From positions 1 through 49,090 of the forward strand of contig JAUHYK010000025.1 of assembly GCA_030426465.1 (NCBI GenBank): DNA of 49,090 nt, given 5' to 3'. Shown here in pieces: positions 41,124-49,090 of this stretch. This DNA comes from Alphaproteobacteria bacterium. GTDB taxonomy: Bacteria; Pseudomonadota; Alphaproteobacteria; Caulobacterales; Parvularculaceae. Below the pieces are notes generated by a model. It did no database searches and was not told the DNA's origin. It saw only the letters and a program-made list of their open reading frames with translations. Position 1 is the first letter of the stretch, and each line of letters opens with the position of its first letter. Position numbers and translations under genes: made by a program.

Positions 41124-41879
41124 TTAATCCGTCTTGTCCCCAACATTGTGCCTGCGCGGTTTTGCGTGCGCCAACAGCATCAGGTCATGTTTGTAGCGTC
41201 CGCGCGTCAAGCGCATGATCACGATGATGACGCCCGACAGCGCAAAGACAAAACCGGCGCCGGCGGCGGTCATCACCAGCGGATTATTGAAATCCTCGCG
41301 GTTTTCGTAATCCATGATATGAAGCATCCAGAAAAAGTCATAGAGCCGCCAGATATCGTTTCGGCGCGCGCGCACCTCTCCGCTGGACGGGGAAATATAA
41401 AGGCGTGTGTTGTACTTATCGTCAAAATCCACGCGCCAGACCGGCGTCTCCCGACGGTATTCCTGTGGCGGAAAGCTGATCAAACGCGCGCTGACGATAT
41501 CGCCGTCACCGACAAAATCCTGTTTGGCGATGCCGCGCACATCCCGTTCCTTCAACGGTGTCAGTCTCTCGCCGCTTGATGCGTCGAACATGGCGATAGC
41601 GCCGTCAGCGTTGGAGGCGAGGTAAACGACCCGCCCGCCAAACCGCTTCAGTTCCACTGAGGTGGCGCCCGGCGCTTGCGCAATAATTCCGCCCGGTGAG
41701 GCGTAGGCCTGCGCCTCAAGCTCAATTGGCGGCGAGATGAAGGCGACGGTTTCGCCGCGCACCATCTCAATGGGAAACCAACTCATGACAACACCGGAGG
41801 CCATCCACAAAAGAACCTGGATGCCGAGGATCAGCCCCGCCCAGAGATGGATGCGTTGAACCCAGCTTTTGGCCTTCAT
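41124..41879 (-). CDS. PepSY domain membrane protein
   Basis: A 251-residue inner-membrane protein with a helix at each end (about 11-35 and 200-225) and two PepSY-like periplasmic units between. The N-terminus HLWAGLILGIQVLLWMASGVVMSW is the PepSY-associated helix; the end YDFFWMLHIMDYENREDFNNP is a family hallmark. Similar proteins are linked to iron uptake, peptidase inhibition or heme/flavin reduction. It overlaps the DUF885 gene by 4 bases and is the last gene of that group, converging with the EF-hand gene. Confidence 0.88.
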   Translation of the reverse strand: MKAKSWVQRIHLWAGLILGIQVLLWMASGVVMSWFPIEMVRGETVAFISPPIELEAQAYASPGGIIAQAPGATSVELKRFGGRVVYLASNADGAIAMFDASSGERLTPLKERDVRGIAKQDFVGDGDIVSARLISFPPQEYRRETPVWRVDFDDKYNTRLYISPSSGEVRARRNDIWRLYDFFWMLHIMDYENREDFNNPLVMTAAGAGFVFALSGVIIVIMRLTRGRYKHDLMLLAHAKPRRHNVGDKTD

Positions 41880-43291
41880 TCGTCTGCGCCGCCGGATGAT
41901 GTTGAGGCTTGTGCGATCTCCGACGCCGAAAGCGGCGTCGTCAGCAACGTTTCAAACGCCGCCCAGCGATCACCGCCATTCAGCTCCGCCTGACGTTCAA
42001 CAAAACCTTCGACAAGGTCGCGACCGAGATTGTAGTTCAGGACATAGCCGCGATAGGTGTCGATGAAGCGCACCCCCTGCTCAGCGCGTTCGCGTGATTC
42101 AAGTCTGTATTTCACCGACATCTCGATTGCTGTTTCGCGGCTGATGCGGCCGTCAAGATATTCACGGGCGATGTGGTTTCGCGAATGGGAAAGCTTGCGC
42201 CGAAGATCATTGAGCCGCTCAAGTGTCGACGCCTTGTCAGGATCAAGTCCGGCGAGTGGAAAAAGAACGTCGCGCTCAAAAGCGATTTTTTCGTTTCCGG
42301 GAAAAGCCAGTTCGATGCCGTAATTCGCTGAGCCCTCCGCCGTCACCGACATGGGCGAGAACAGCGGATAGACCGAGTACTCAATCCATCCCTTGTCCTC
42401 GAGAAGATCGCGCTCGATAAAAGCGTTCCAGGTGTGATGGCCCGGATAGCCTTCATGGCAACCAAGATCCACGGCGCGGTCGATGATGATCGGGAAGTCC
42501 GTATTGACCTGAATGAGGCTCTCGTAATCGCCCTGATACCAGTTGTACCCGCTCCAGGGTTTGTCAGTGACAAACTCCAGACGAAAGTTCTCAGTTTCCG
42601 GCAGCTCGTAATGGGCGAGCGTTCGCTTCCGGCACTCGGCGATAGCGGCGTCGAAGACCGCCTGCAGCTTGTCTTCGGGAACTGCGAGGGAATTCCGAAA
42701 CGCATCGACGCGGTCCGATAGCGATCCTTCGCCCGGCAGCAGCGCATCGATTTCAGCAAGCGCGGCGTCGAATTCCGCGAGGTCATATTGCGGCGCGACG
42801 GCGTCATAGAGCAGCCGGGTTTCTTCATCGAACGAAAACCGTTTTCCTTGCGCCATTTGAATGCGGGTCAGCGCCGCGCGGATCTGTTTTTCGAGCATGT
42901 CGCCGCGCACGCTCGCCCCGCCGGCATTGGTGCGGCGGATAGATATAAGAAGCCCCTGAGCCTCGACCTCCAGCTCTTCGAGCGTGCGCTTTTCCGTCTT
43001 TGCGGCGTCGGCCCATTCGGCGGGACCGTGATATGCGTCGACGAAAGCCGGAACATGTTCGCCCACAGAAAGCGCCAGCTTGACGAACGCCTCCCCGAGA
43101 GAGTTAAGGCTCGCTGAGGATTCCTGCGCCGCGACATAGCCGTCTCGCGGGATGTCGTCTGCTGTTTCAACGGAGGTATTGGAAAGGCGGGCCGCCTTAT
43201 CGGCGCCCGCCTCATTTGGCTCCCCGTTACAGGCTCCGACCATGGCTCCTACGCCCAGAATGGCGGCGAGAGTGGCTGCGAGCCGGTTCAT
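41876..43291 (-). CDS. DUF885 family lipoprotein, probable metal-dependent hydrolase
   Basis: A 471-residue predicted lipoprotein (Cys21 in MVGAC) of the DUF885 family, distantly related to zinc peptidases. The signature HEGYPGHH (279-286) supplies H-E-x-x-x-x-H-type metal ligands. A long helical N-terminal part precedes it, and the C-terminal half (REYLDGRISRETAIEMSVKY) is typical. Its stop overlaps the start of the PepSY protein by 4 bases and it begins 11 bases after a small beta-rich protein gene. The signal peptide and anchor suggest it acts on small peptides at the cell surface or in the periplasm. Confidence 0.87.
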   Translation of the reverse strand: MNRLAATLAAILGVGAMVGACNGEPNEAGADKAARLSNTSVETADDIPRDGYVAAQESSASLNSLGEAFVKLALSVGEHVPAFVDAYHGPAEWADAAKTEKRTLEELEVEAQGLLISIRRTNAGGASVRGDMLEKQIRAALTRIQMAQGKRFSFDEETRLLYDAVAPQYDLAEFDAALAEIDALLPGEGSLSDRVDAFRNSLAVPEDKLQAVFDAAIAECRKRTLAHYELPETENFRLEFVTDKPWSGYNWYQGDYESLIQVNTDFPIIIDRAVDLGCHEGYPGHHTWNAFIERDLLEDKGWIEYSVYPLFSPMSVTAEGSANYGIELAFPGNEKIAFERDVLFPLAGLDPDKASTLERLNDLRRKLSHSRNHIAREYLDGRISRETAIEMSVKYRLESRERAEQGVRFIDTYRGYVLNYNLGRDLVEGFVERQAELNGGDRWAAFETLLTTPLSASEIAQASTSSGGADE

Positions 43292-43302
43292 GCGGGCCGC
43301 GC

Positions 43303-43599
43303 TTAAACAGCGGCGCCGGAGAAGGTCGACGTTCCGAAAGCGCCGAGCTGCACATTGCCGGAAATATTGTCGCCTTCGGTCTTGCCCGTGAAGGAGAGCG
43401 TGATCGGCATGGGATTTGTGACTTTCGCGTCCCAGCTCAGCGTGTCGCCCTCAACCTTGCCGTTTTCAATCGGCGATGTGCCGGCCGCGCCGGACATTTC
43501 ACCGGTGAGCGCGCCGCCTTCTTCTTTCAGCGTCAGGGTCGCGGTCTGTTCGCCCATAGGGGTTTTGATCGTGATGTTCCATTTGCCGTCGATGGCCAT
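43303..43599 (-). CDS. Small beta-rich protein of unknown function
   Basis: A 98-residue protein without signal peptide, made mostly of alternating beta strands and turns (GKWNITIKTPMGEQTATLTL, NPMPITLSFTGKTEGDNISG). The start MAIDGKWNI has an ideal AAAGGAGG 5 bases upstream and was chosen over an upstream ATG. Similar short proteins with W-x-I-x-x-x-T-P-x-G occur in many bacteria without known role; this one could be a lipocalin-like or SRPBCC-like binder. It heads the small beta-protein-DUF885-PepSY unit. Confidence 0.75.
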   Translation of the reverse strand: MAIDGKWNITIKTPMGEQTATLTLKEEGGALTGEMSGAAGTSPIENGKVEGDTLSWDAKVTNPMPITLSFTGKTEGDNISGNVQLGAFGTSTFSGAAV

Positions 43600-43711
43600 G
43601 ATTTCCTCCTTTGCGGCCCCGCCTTCGGGGCGCTTCACAAGTCGCCGCAGACCTTAGCGTTTGCGCCTTGGGGTGCAAGGCCCCAACGCAGCGAACCGGG
43701 CGGGAAAGCGC

Positions 43712-43733
43712 CGGTTTTTCTGCACAAAAACCG
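43712..43733 (-). terminator. Hairpin after the M48 peptidase gene
   Basis: Arms CGGTTTTT and AAAAACCG (43712-43719 and 43726-43733) with a 6-base loop begin 6 bases after the peptidase stop on the minus strand. The stem is AT-rich and the following RNA is not U-rich, so ending of transcription here is uncertain. Confidence 0.35.
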
Positions 43734-43739
43734 CCTCCG

Positions 43740-45191
43740 TCAGCGCACCAGCTTGACCCGCTCGCCCGCCTTTACCGATTCGTTTGGCTCGATCGCATTC
43801 ATCACCCGGAAGCGCTCTTCCTTATACGCGTCGAAGGCCATGTAGTTGGAAAGACTCGCGGCGGAATCGTTCCGTTGCACGGTGACCACGTCGATACGCT
43901 GGGCCGGCGGCGGATTGGCCGCCTGTAACGAAACTGCGCGCAAGGACCTGACACTCGACCGTATTGGCGACTGCAATTGCTGGGAGACATTGGCCGGGGC
44001 CACCCACAAGAAAATATAGTTCGTGTCGCCTTTCCATTTCACCACATAGGCGGTGACATCGACGGCGCCGCTCTGGGTGTTTGCGCGCGCCTGTCCCACC
44101 GCGCCAGGACGGCCGCTGATCGTCATGGCCCGCGACTGGCCGAGATCGACGCCGAGACTTTGCGACAGCGGCCGGTCAATAATCGCCTGCGGGCTTTCAG
44201 CCGAATTGGCGCCGGTGAACTGCATCTGCGCGCCAGTCTGGGCGGAGCGCGCCAGCACGGCGGTTGACGAATTCTGGAGTTCGAAGCCAGACGGGACCGT
44301 AAACGCAATGCCGATACCCGGATGCACGAAGTCGCGGCCGCGGATGAAGCCCTGCTTCACCGGATCATCGCCATATAGAAGCCCGTCAATATTGGCGAGA
44401 TAGGCCTCGCGATTGCGCCCCTCTCCGGATCCGGCGCCGAGCACTTGCGCCTCCGCCGCCGCGCGGCGCACCCGCTCCGGCGTATTCGGGTGGGTGTTCA
44501 GGAATTCCGGCGGGCGCTCCACCCCGGCGATCCGGCTTTCAAGGCTAGACCATTTGCCAAGCGTATCCAGAAACTCCGACTGGCCGATTGGATCGTATTG
44601 CGCCCTGTCCATGATCCGCACACCAACGAGATCAGCCTCATATTCCTGACTGCGCGAGAACTTCATGAGATAAAGCTGCGCCGCCTGTCCGGCGAGTTGC
44701 GCCGTATCCTGATCGCCGGTGAGGATGGCGACTGCGGCCGCGCCGAGCCCGGCGAGATTACCGCGGCTGACGCGTTGCGCCGTGTGGCGTTCATAGATAT
44801 GTCCGATCTCGTGACCGATGACGCCAGCGACTTCCGCCTCGCTGTTCGCGAGCGCCAGAAGGCCGCGCGTCACATAAACATGACCGGGCAACGCCATGGC
44901 GTTGACAACCGGACTGTCGAGCACGGTCAATTCGATTGAAGCCAATTCAGGAGACGGCGCCTCCGAGGTAGCGAGGAGGCGATTGTGAATGCGTTGCACA
45001 TAAGCGGTCAGTTGCGGATCATTCAGCTCACCCCCGAACGCTGCGACAATCTTCGGGTGTTCCTGATCGCCAAGCGCCAGACCTTGCTGATCGGAAAGCC
45101 CCAACGGCCCGCCGGTGGACGCGCACGCGACCAATGCCGCCGCAGCGGCGCCGACCATAATTTTGCGAAACGCCGCGTTGAAAATTCCCAT
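43740..45191 (-). CDS. M48-family metallopeptidase lipoprotein with C-terminal LysM-like region
   Basis: A 483-residue predicted lipoprotein (Cys23 in LVAC) with a zinc protease domain. The active site is HEIGH (127-131) in the helix GVIGHEIGHIYERHTAQR, and the third ligand is Glu185 in QEYEADLVG. The domain resembles BepA/LoiP-type periplasmic peptidases that act in outer-membrane quality control. After residue 290 comes a beta-rich region and then a LysM-like end (VTVQRNDSAASLSNYMAFD, GERVKLV), which could hold the protein to peptidoglycan. It follows the 99-residue hypothetical gene on the same strand. Confidence 0.9.
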   Translation of the reverse strand: MGIFNAAFRKIMVGAAAAALVACASTGGPLGLSDQQGLALGDQEHPKIVAAFGGELNDPQLTAYVQRIHNRLLATSEAPSPELASIELTVLDSPVVNAMALPGHVYVTRGLLALANSEAEVAGVIGHEIGHIYERHTAQRVSRGNLAGLGAAAVAILTGDQDTAQLAGQAAQLYLMKFSRSQEYEADLVGVRIMDRAQYDPIGQSEFLDTLGKWSSLESRIAGVERPPEFLNTHPNTPERVRRAAAEAQVLGAGSGEGRNREAYLANIDGLLYGDDPVKQGFIRGRDFVHPGIGIAFTVPSGFELQNSSTAVLARSAQTGAQMQFTGANSAESPQAIIDRPLSQSLGVDLGQSRAMTISGRPGAVGQARANTQSGAVDVTAYVVKWKGDTNYIFLWVAPANVSQQLQSPIRSSVRSLRAVSLQAANPPPAQRIDVVTVQRNDSAASLSNYMAFDAYKEERFRVMNAIEPNESVKAGERVKLVR

Positions 45192-45306
45192 ATCACCCTC
45201 CCGGTTTTATTGCGGCGCGCTCGAACGAATTGCGGGATGCCCCCCGCGCGCCTCCCCACTTGTCAGAACAAGTCTAGCACAGGAAGGTTGCAGAGAAAGC
45301 CGCGGC

Positions 45307-45606
45307 CTATTTTTTGGGCTTGGCGCGGCGCCAGCCTTCCATCGCCTGGGAGATAGCGAAGGTCTCACGATATTTAGGCGAATCCGACGGGCGCGGCGGC
45401 CGGTCGCGAGTAAGCTCCATGATCTCAGCGAGTTTATTGTGCGCGGCGCCCGACTGGCCTGCGCCGATATAGGCGTGCAGCTCAATCAGGGCGTCGGACA
45501 ATGGATCATCCGCGCGGATGACGAAATAAGGCTCGTCTTCGGCGAGGTCGTCATAGCAATCGAATTGCGACGGGTGGGCTTTCGATCCGACATTCGGCGC
45601 GGTCAT
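45307..45606 (-). CDS. Hypothetical protein of 99 residues
   Basis: A short soluble protein with an acidic middle (DDLAEDEPYFVIRADDPLSD) and a basic end (GWRRAKPKK). Helices are likely around residues 36-68. No motif or family is recognised. It lies upstream of the M48 peptidase gene by 115 bases and starts back-to-back with the large secreted protein gene across 253 bases. The ordinary codon use supports it as a real gene; its function is unknown. Confidence 0.6.
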   Translation of the reverse strand: MTAPNVGSKAHPSQFDCYDDLAEDEPYFVIRADDPLSDALIELHAYIGAGQSGAAHNKLAEIMELTRDRPPRPSDSPKYRETFAISQAMEGWRRAKPKK

Positions 45607-45859
45607 GGGGTGTAACTCCGTAATTCACCGGCTTCTTGTCAGATGATTCGCGCCCCAGGCACTCCACAGAATTCCCCCCTCTTTCTGGGCGCCGTCATGG
45701 AAACATCCGCCAATATATGCGCCCTAGACCGCAATCGGCGCCTTTTGCGGAGATTTTTCGGGCATTCCTGAATTTTCGTTAAGGACTAATAGCAGTATTT
45801 GTTCTTTACTGGGACAGCTCAGTCACGGTGAGCGATCGACGTTGCAACGGGGAAACGTG

Positions 45860-48652
45860 ATGAATTTCAAGTCAGCTGCTGCGCAGTTCCTGATTGTCGT
45901 GATGACAATCTGTTCTTCAATGGCGCTCGCTCAAACAGACACCACCATCATGGAGGGTGTTGAAGGCAACTGGAGCGTCCGCTTTTCCGGCGACACCGTC
46001 GAGGGCGCGGCGAGCGACTTTCGCATAAGCCTTTATCGCGAACGCGAGGTGATCTGCAAAGAAGGCGAACTGAACGGATGCCTTTTCGAGCAACGCATAA
46101 ATGCGGCGAACGATTGGACCCTAGAATATTCTACCCCCGGAGCAAACTACGCAAATGTGCAGGAACTCTCCGTCGACGCAACCGGAACACAGGCCAATAT
46201 TAAGCACGGATACTTTATCTATGGCCGATGGGGCGGCCAGGAAGACGCTCGCGCCACCTCTGCGACAAGCGTTGACGGCGACTTAGCCTATGACGACAAA
46301 AAAGCGACGACCCATTGGGAGCGCATTGTCCCGGACATTACCGACGTTATTGCAACCAACGATAAAGACACCGCACATCTCTCGAAATACACCAAAATCG
46401 GACCGCGGCATGTGTTGTTGGCGTTCGATTGGGACAAGTATCATTGGGGTGATCAGCAAAATTTCCCGGGCCAACGCCCGTCCTTTATCATTCGTGCAAA
46501 AGGATCAGGGCTTTGGGGGCGCCATTTCGCAACATTCCCGTTCTCGCGCGGCATCCAGGCCGGCAATGTCTACACCAAGGGTGACAACGGAAACGAGTAT
46601 CTCGAATTCTCCGTCACCTTCTGGCCCGGTGTAAAATCAGGCCGTCATTTCCTGAATATCAGCGGTCAGACGTTTGTCGTCGATCTCAAAATCACCGGCG
46701 AGCCTGAACCGGAGGGCGTCATCATCATCGGCGCAATTTCCGTAGAGCGCGCAAGCACGTCCCTTACCTATCAAAACCTGAAAGCCGCCGTCAGAAACGC
46801 CAAAGATGACGCGGAAAACGCCGACGAAGCGTTCGAACACGCGCACCAACGGCTACAGGCTGCGGTGCAGGACAGTTCAGCTATTTTGACCCCGTTATAT
46901 GACGCCGACCAGGCCATGAGTACAAAACTTTATGAGCTTCAAGCAAAAGGCCGGAAAGACACAGAAACTGTCGTGCAGCTGCCCGAATACGCAAAAATCG
47001 GCGAAGCGATCGCCAGACATCAAAATCGTCTGGACGTCTTGAAAAACGCAGCGAAGAATGTGGAAGCGACCGAAGCGAAAACACCGCACGGTAAAGCGCG
47101 GCTGGAAGAACTGGCGGCGGAACGCGAGACCGTCGAAAGTAAAATCACGACACTGGAAAAAACCCGTGACGCGCTTTTCACGCCTGAGAGAACGCCCGCC
47201 GAGCTGACGGCCATCCAAAATCTCAAAAGCGAGATCGCGGACACGCGCGCCGATATCGAACGCCGGGAAAAGATTTATCAGGACCGGATTGCGCGCGCCG
47301 AAGGCCCCATCACACAATTGCGCTCGTCCCGACAAACCGCATACGCCAAATTGGACGCCGCCCGTAAGAAACTGGTCGATTGGGAACGCAATTCAGGCCT
47401 GTTGCAAATCACCGGTCTGACCACAAGGCATGCAACCTACGAACCAGCCGAGGCAGACGAGATTGAAACCCTGTACGATCTGACCGCCGATGTTTATGAA
47501 GAGCTTGCAAAACATGAAGGCGTCCAACAACAGCTCGCCGCCAACCGGGACCAGGCGCGCGAGCAAATGCTGGCGGCGGCGCAAGCGGCCGAAGACGCCA
47601 ACAACCGCTTGGAGACTTACGGAAACCTTTCGCTGATTGCACAGGCCGCCACAGAGGCTGTCGATTCTTTCTATAGCATCGCGAAGGTTGCGGAACTTGG
47701 GCCGGGCGCCGTGATTGCTGAAGCATCCCGCCAGATGCTTTTCAATACCGTCTTGCCGCCAACATATTATGACTCAACGCGTATGCGATTGTCGGATTAT
47801 ACAGCCCATGGAAGCCGGTTGTCGCGGCTGAAAAACAACTATCAGGTGATTGACACGGATGCTTGGGCCGCCGGCCTTCCCGCCGCGAGCACCGTTCGAA
47901 ACTTCTGGCTGAACCTGCCCTATAAAATCGTCATTCAACATTTGCAGCACGCGAAAGCGAGCGGCGCCATGAAAACCGCCTCCTATCGCATGGCGAACGC
48001 AATTAACGGCAGAAACTCAAGCCCGATTGCAAACGCCGGCGTCTGGAAAAGATATTTGAGAGCGGTAGCGGAAAAAGATCGGGCCCTTACAAATGCCGCC
48101 AAGGAACTGGCTGACGTCACTGGCCGCGAAGGCATGCGCGGCATCGTCAGATCGTACGTGAAAGACATTGGGTTTTCTTTGGCGCGCGGGCTCGGCAAAG
48201 AAGCGCTGAAACGGGCGCAGGCGGAATTTATCGAAGGCGGCGCCTTGGAAGACTACATGCTCGCGCAAGTAGAACTCGGGCGAGCTGTTGCGCGCGTTCA
48301 ACATGCCAGCGACAAATACTGGGTGAACAAGGACTCTATCGATATTTTGCGGCCGATGTATGAAGGCCTCTCACAACGCCACGACGCCGGCCTTGACCTT
48401 GTTGAAACGCGCAATGAGCCGTTCAACGCCGAAGCCGGTTATTTGGTGGAATTGACCATCAAAGGGCAAGAGACCAACGATCTTCAGAACATGAAAGCCG
48501 ACCTCTATCTCGGCGGGCAATTGCTGACGCGCGCCGACAAAAGCGGCGCCCTTGCCTGGCGCATCCCTGAAAGCGCCGCCGAACATTTTAAACAGATGGC
48601 GCAGGCGGATGGCGGACCGGTTGAGCTTCCGGTTCAGCTCAAGGTCGAATAA
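45860..48652 (+). CDS. Large secreted coiled-coil protein of unknown function
   Basis: A 930-residue exported protein. The signal peptide (1-24) ends at MALA. Residues about 30-280 form a beta-rich N-terminal region with two cysteines (66, 74), followed by an acidic hinge (GEPEPEG). Residues about 300-580 are a long charged helical region, with heptad-like repeats in EELAAERETVESKITTLEK and EIADTRADIERREKIYQ. Residues 590-850 are mixed helices with a hydrophobic stretch (VAELGPGAVIAEA). The last 80 residues (LVELTIKGQETNDLQ) are strands again. No family is recognised. An ACGGGGA lies upstream of the ATG. It stands alone between divergent and convergent genes. Confidence 0.82.
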   Translation: MNFKSAAAQFLIVVMTICSSMALAQTDTTIMEGVEGNWSVRFSGDTVEGAASDFRISLYREREVICKEGELNGCLFEQRINAANDWTLEYSTPGANYANVQELSVDATGTQANIKHGYFIYGRWGGQEDARATSATSVDGDLAYDDKKATTHWERIVPDITDVIATNDKDTAHLSKYTKIGPRHVLLAFDWDKYHWGDQQNFPGQRPSFIIRAKGSGLWGRHFATFPFSRGIQAGNVYTKGDNGNEYLEFSVTFWPGVKSGRHFLNISGQTFVVDLKITGEPEPEGVIIIGAISVERASTSLTYQNLKAAVRNAKDDAENADEAFEHAHQRLQAAVQDSSAILTPLYDADQAMSTKLYELQAKGRKDTETVVQLPEYAKIGEAIARHQNRLDVLKNAAKNVEATEAKTPHGKARLEELAAERETVESKITTLEKTRDALFTPERTPAELTAIQNLKSEIADTRADIERREKIYQDRIARAEGPITQLRSSRQTAYAKLDAARKKLVDWERNSGLLQITGLTTRHATYEPAEADEIETLYDLTADVYEELAKHEGVQQQLAANRDQAREQMLAAAQAAEDANNRLETYGNLSLIAQAATEAVDSFYSIAKVAELGPGAVIAEASRQMLFNTVLPPTYYDSTRMRLSDYTAHGSRLSRLKNNYQVIDTDAWAAGLPAASTVRNFWLNLPYKIVIQHLQHAKASGAMKTASYRMANAINGRNSSPIANAGVWKRYLRAVAEKDRALTNAAKELADVTGREGMRGIVRSYVKDIGFSLARGLGKEALKRAQAEFIEGGALEDYMLAQVELGRAVARVQHASDKYWVNKDSIDILRPMYEGLSQRHDAGLDLVETRNEPFNAEAGYLVELTIKGQETNDLQNMKADLYLGGQLLTRADKSGALAWRIPESAAEHFKQMAQADGGPVELPVQLKVE

Positions 48653-48661
48653 ATGATGTTC

Positions 48662-48686
48662 TGGCGCCCGTAACATCATGGCGCCA
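48662..48686. other. Hairpin between the secreted coiled-coil gene and the convergent serine hydrolase
   Basis: Perfect 7-base arms TGGCGCC and GGCGCCA (48662-48668 and 48680-48686) around an 11-base loop lie in the 66-base gap between the two convergent stops. No U-tail follows on either strand. A competing pairing of GATGTT with AACATC is possible. It may be a weak terminator. Confidence 0.35.
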
Positions 48687-48718
48687 AAGCAGTTGCTGAA
48701 AAGACTTCGAAGGACTGA

Positions 48719-49090
48719 TTACCCCGCGCGTGACCGCAAAAGTCTCACAAGGAAGAACGCGAGGATCACGATAATCAGCGATCCCACGGAGGCCGGCAAG
48801 AGCGCGCTTTTTATCGCCCTCTCTGTCGAGAAAATATCAGGTACGCCCGTTTGCCACAAAACCCATTCCCCGCCGATATCGGACGCCAATGACGGGTGGC
48901 CGTTCACCAGCATGATATAGGCGTCATCATTGTCAGGATTGATGCGCACCGACACATTGATCGCCGGTTCATTGGCGCCGTCATGGCCAAACACAAAGTC
49001 GCCGGATTTCGTTGGCGCAAACAGGATGGTTCCAAGCCCCCAGATCGGGCTTCCGAAAACTGTGGCCTCCGGCTGGCGCATGGAGGCGAG
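48719..49090 (-). CDS. C-terminal end of a serine hydrolase (beta-lactamase family), 5' end cut
   Basis: The last 123 residues of a beta-lactamase/DD-peptidase-fold protein that begins outside the window; the frame is open through the right edge. The HxG-type box is seen in FVFGHDGANEPAINVSV, followed by YIMLVNGHPSLASDIGGEWVLW and then a C-terminal membrane helix (about the last 25 residues, LLPASVGSLIIVILAFFLV) with a short basic tail. This type is usually a membrane-anchored serine hydrolase of unknown substrate. It converges with the large secreted protein gene. Confidence 0.78.
   Translation of the reverse strand, partial: LASMRQPEATVFGSPIWGLGTILFAPTKSGDFVFGHDGANEPAINVSVRINPDNDDAYIMLVNGHPSLASDIGGEWVLWQTGVPDIFSTERAIKSALLPASVGSLIIVILAFFLVRLLRSRAG

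Noticed and set aside
34982-45810. Shared 13-base string TTTGTTCTTTACT at 34982-34994 and 45798-45810
   Set aside because: It lies upstream of two unrelated genes at different distances. Many 13-base matches are expected by chance in a window this size, and it fits no known binding site.
1-49090. tRNA, rRNA, CRISPR arrays, transposases and prophage genes
   Set aside because: I looked on both strands and saw no cloverleaf with a TTCGA arm, no repeat-spacer pattern and no mobile-element protein. A dedicated tool could still find a small RNA gene that I missed.

Overview
The window is a moderately GC-rich, densely coded stretch of a bacterial chromosome with 51 protein-coding genes, two of them cut by the window edges. 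I saw no rRNA, tRNA, CRISPR array, insertion sequence or phage gene. Gene content and order point to Alphaproteobacteria: an ntrY-ntrX-trkA-trkH-dat-hfq-hflX block, fused ispDF next to divergent dusB, pncC, a RatA/COQ10-type protein and lipA. The many TonB/lipoprotein/secreted proteins and PepSY/DUF885 genes suggest an aquatic lineage near Parvularculales or Caulobacterales. That placement is inference.

Region 1 (1-7001, all minus strand) is a propionate/2-methylcitrate region. A first unit reads prpD, two NTF2-like proteins, a DUF3291 protein and prpB. A small lipoprotein with its own terminator follows. A second unit reads an ABM-domain protein, prpC, folE and an enoyl-CoA hydratase that runs off the left edge. 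PrpC, PrpD and PrpB together convert propionyl-CoA plus oxaloacetate to pyruvate plus succinate.

Region 2 (7144-11191, minus) holds a TSUP permease, a secreted metallophosphoesterase, a chain of three overlapping small genes (DUF3429, membrane protein, DCC oxidoreductase) and a GbsR/MarR-type regulator. The regulator diverges from Region 3 (11369-14436, plus), the sulfate activation genes cysD and cysNC. This CysD carries an unusual N-terminal helix-turn-helix-like extension. A beta-lactamase-fold lipoprotein follows, then a convergent glutaredoxin-MauE fusion.

Region 4 (16516-27783, minus) is a conserved housekeeping block. It runs dusB, ntrY, ntrX, trkA, trkH, dat, hfq, hflX and an IMPase-family phosphatase. 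The ntrB-ntrC pair that often sits between dusB and ntrY is absent.

Region 5 (27857-36898) begins with ispDF, a DUF2007 gene and pncC. Two plus-strand accessory pairs interrupt the expected alphaproteobacterial order. One is a TonB-dependent receptor plus a secreted repeat protein; the other is a one-helix membrane protein plus a cysteine-rich lipoprotein. The backbone genes for a RatA/COQ10-type protein, a GST and lipA lie between and after them.

Region 6 (36983-49090) has a membrane protein of unknown function, an Lrp-type regulator divergent from alanine dehydrogenase, and a small secreted protein. It then has a remarkable ribbon-helix-helix/transmembrane/EF-hand protein with a second in-frame start, and a PepSY/DUF885/small beta-protein/M48 peptidase group. 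It ends with a 930-residue secreted coiled-coil protein of unknown function and the end of a serine hydrolase.

The best candidates for undescribed biology are the RHH-EF-hand protein (40305-41045), the HTH-CysD fusion (11369-12532) and the secreted coiled-coil protein (45860-48652). All functional calls rest on reading motifs and gene order; no database search was run.
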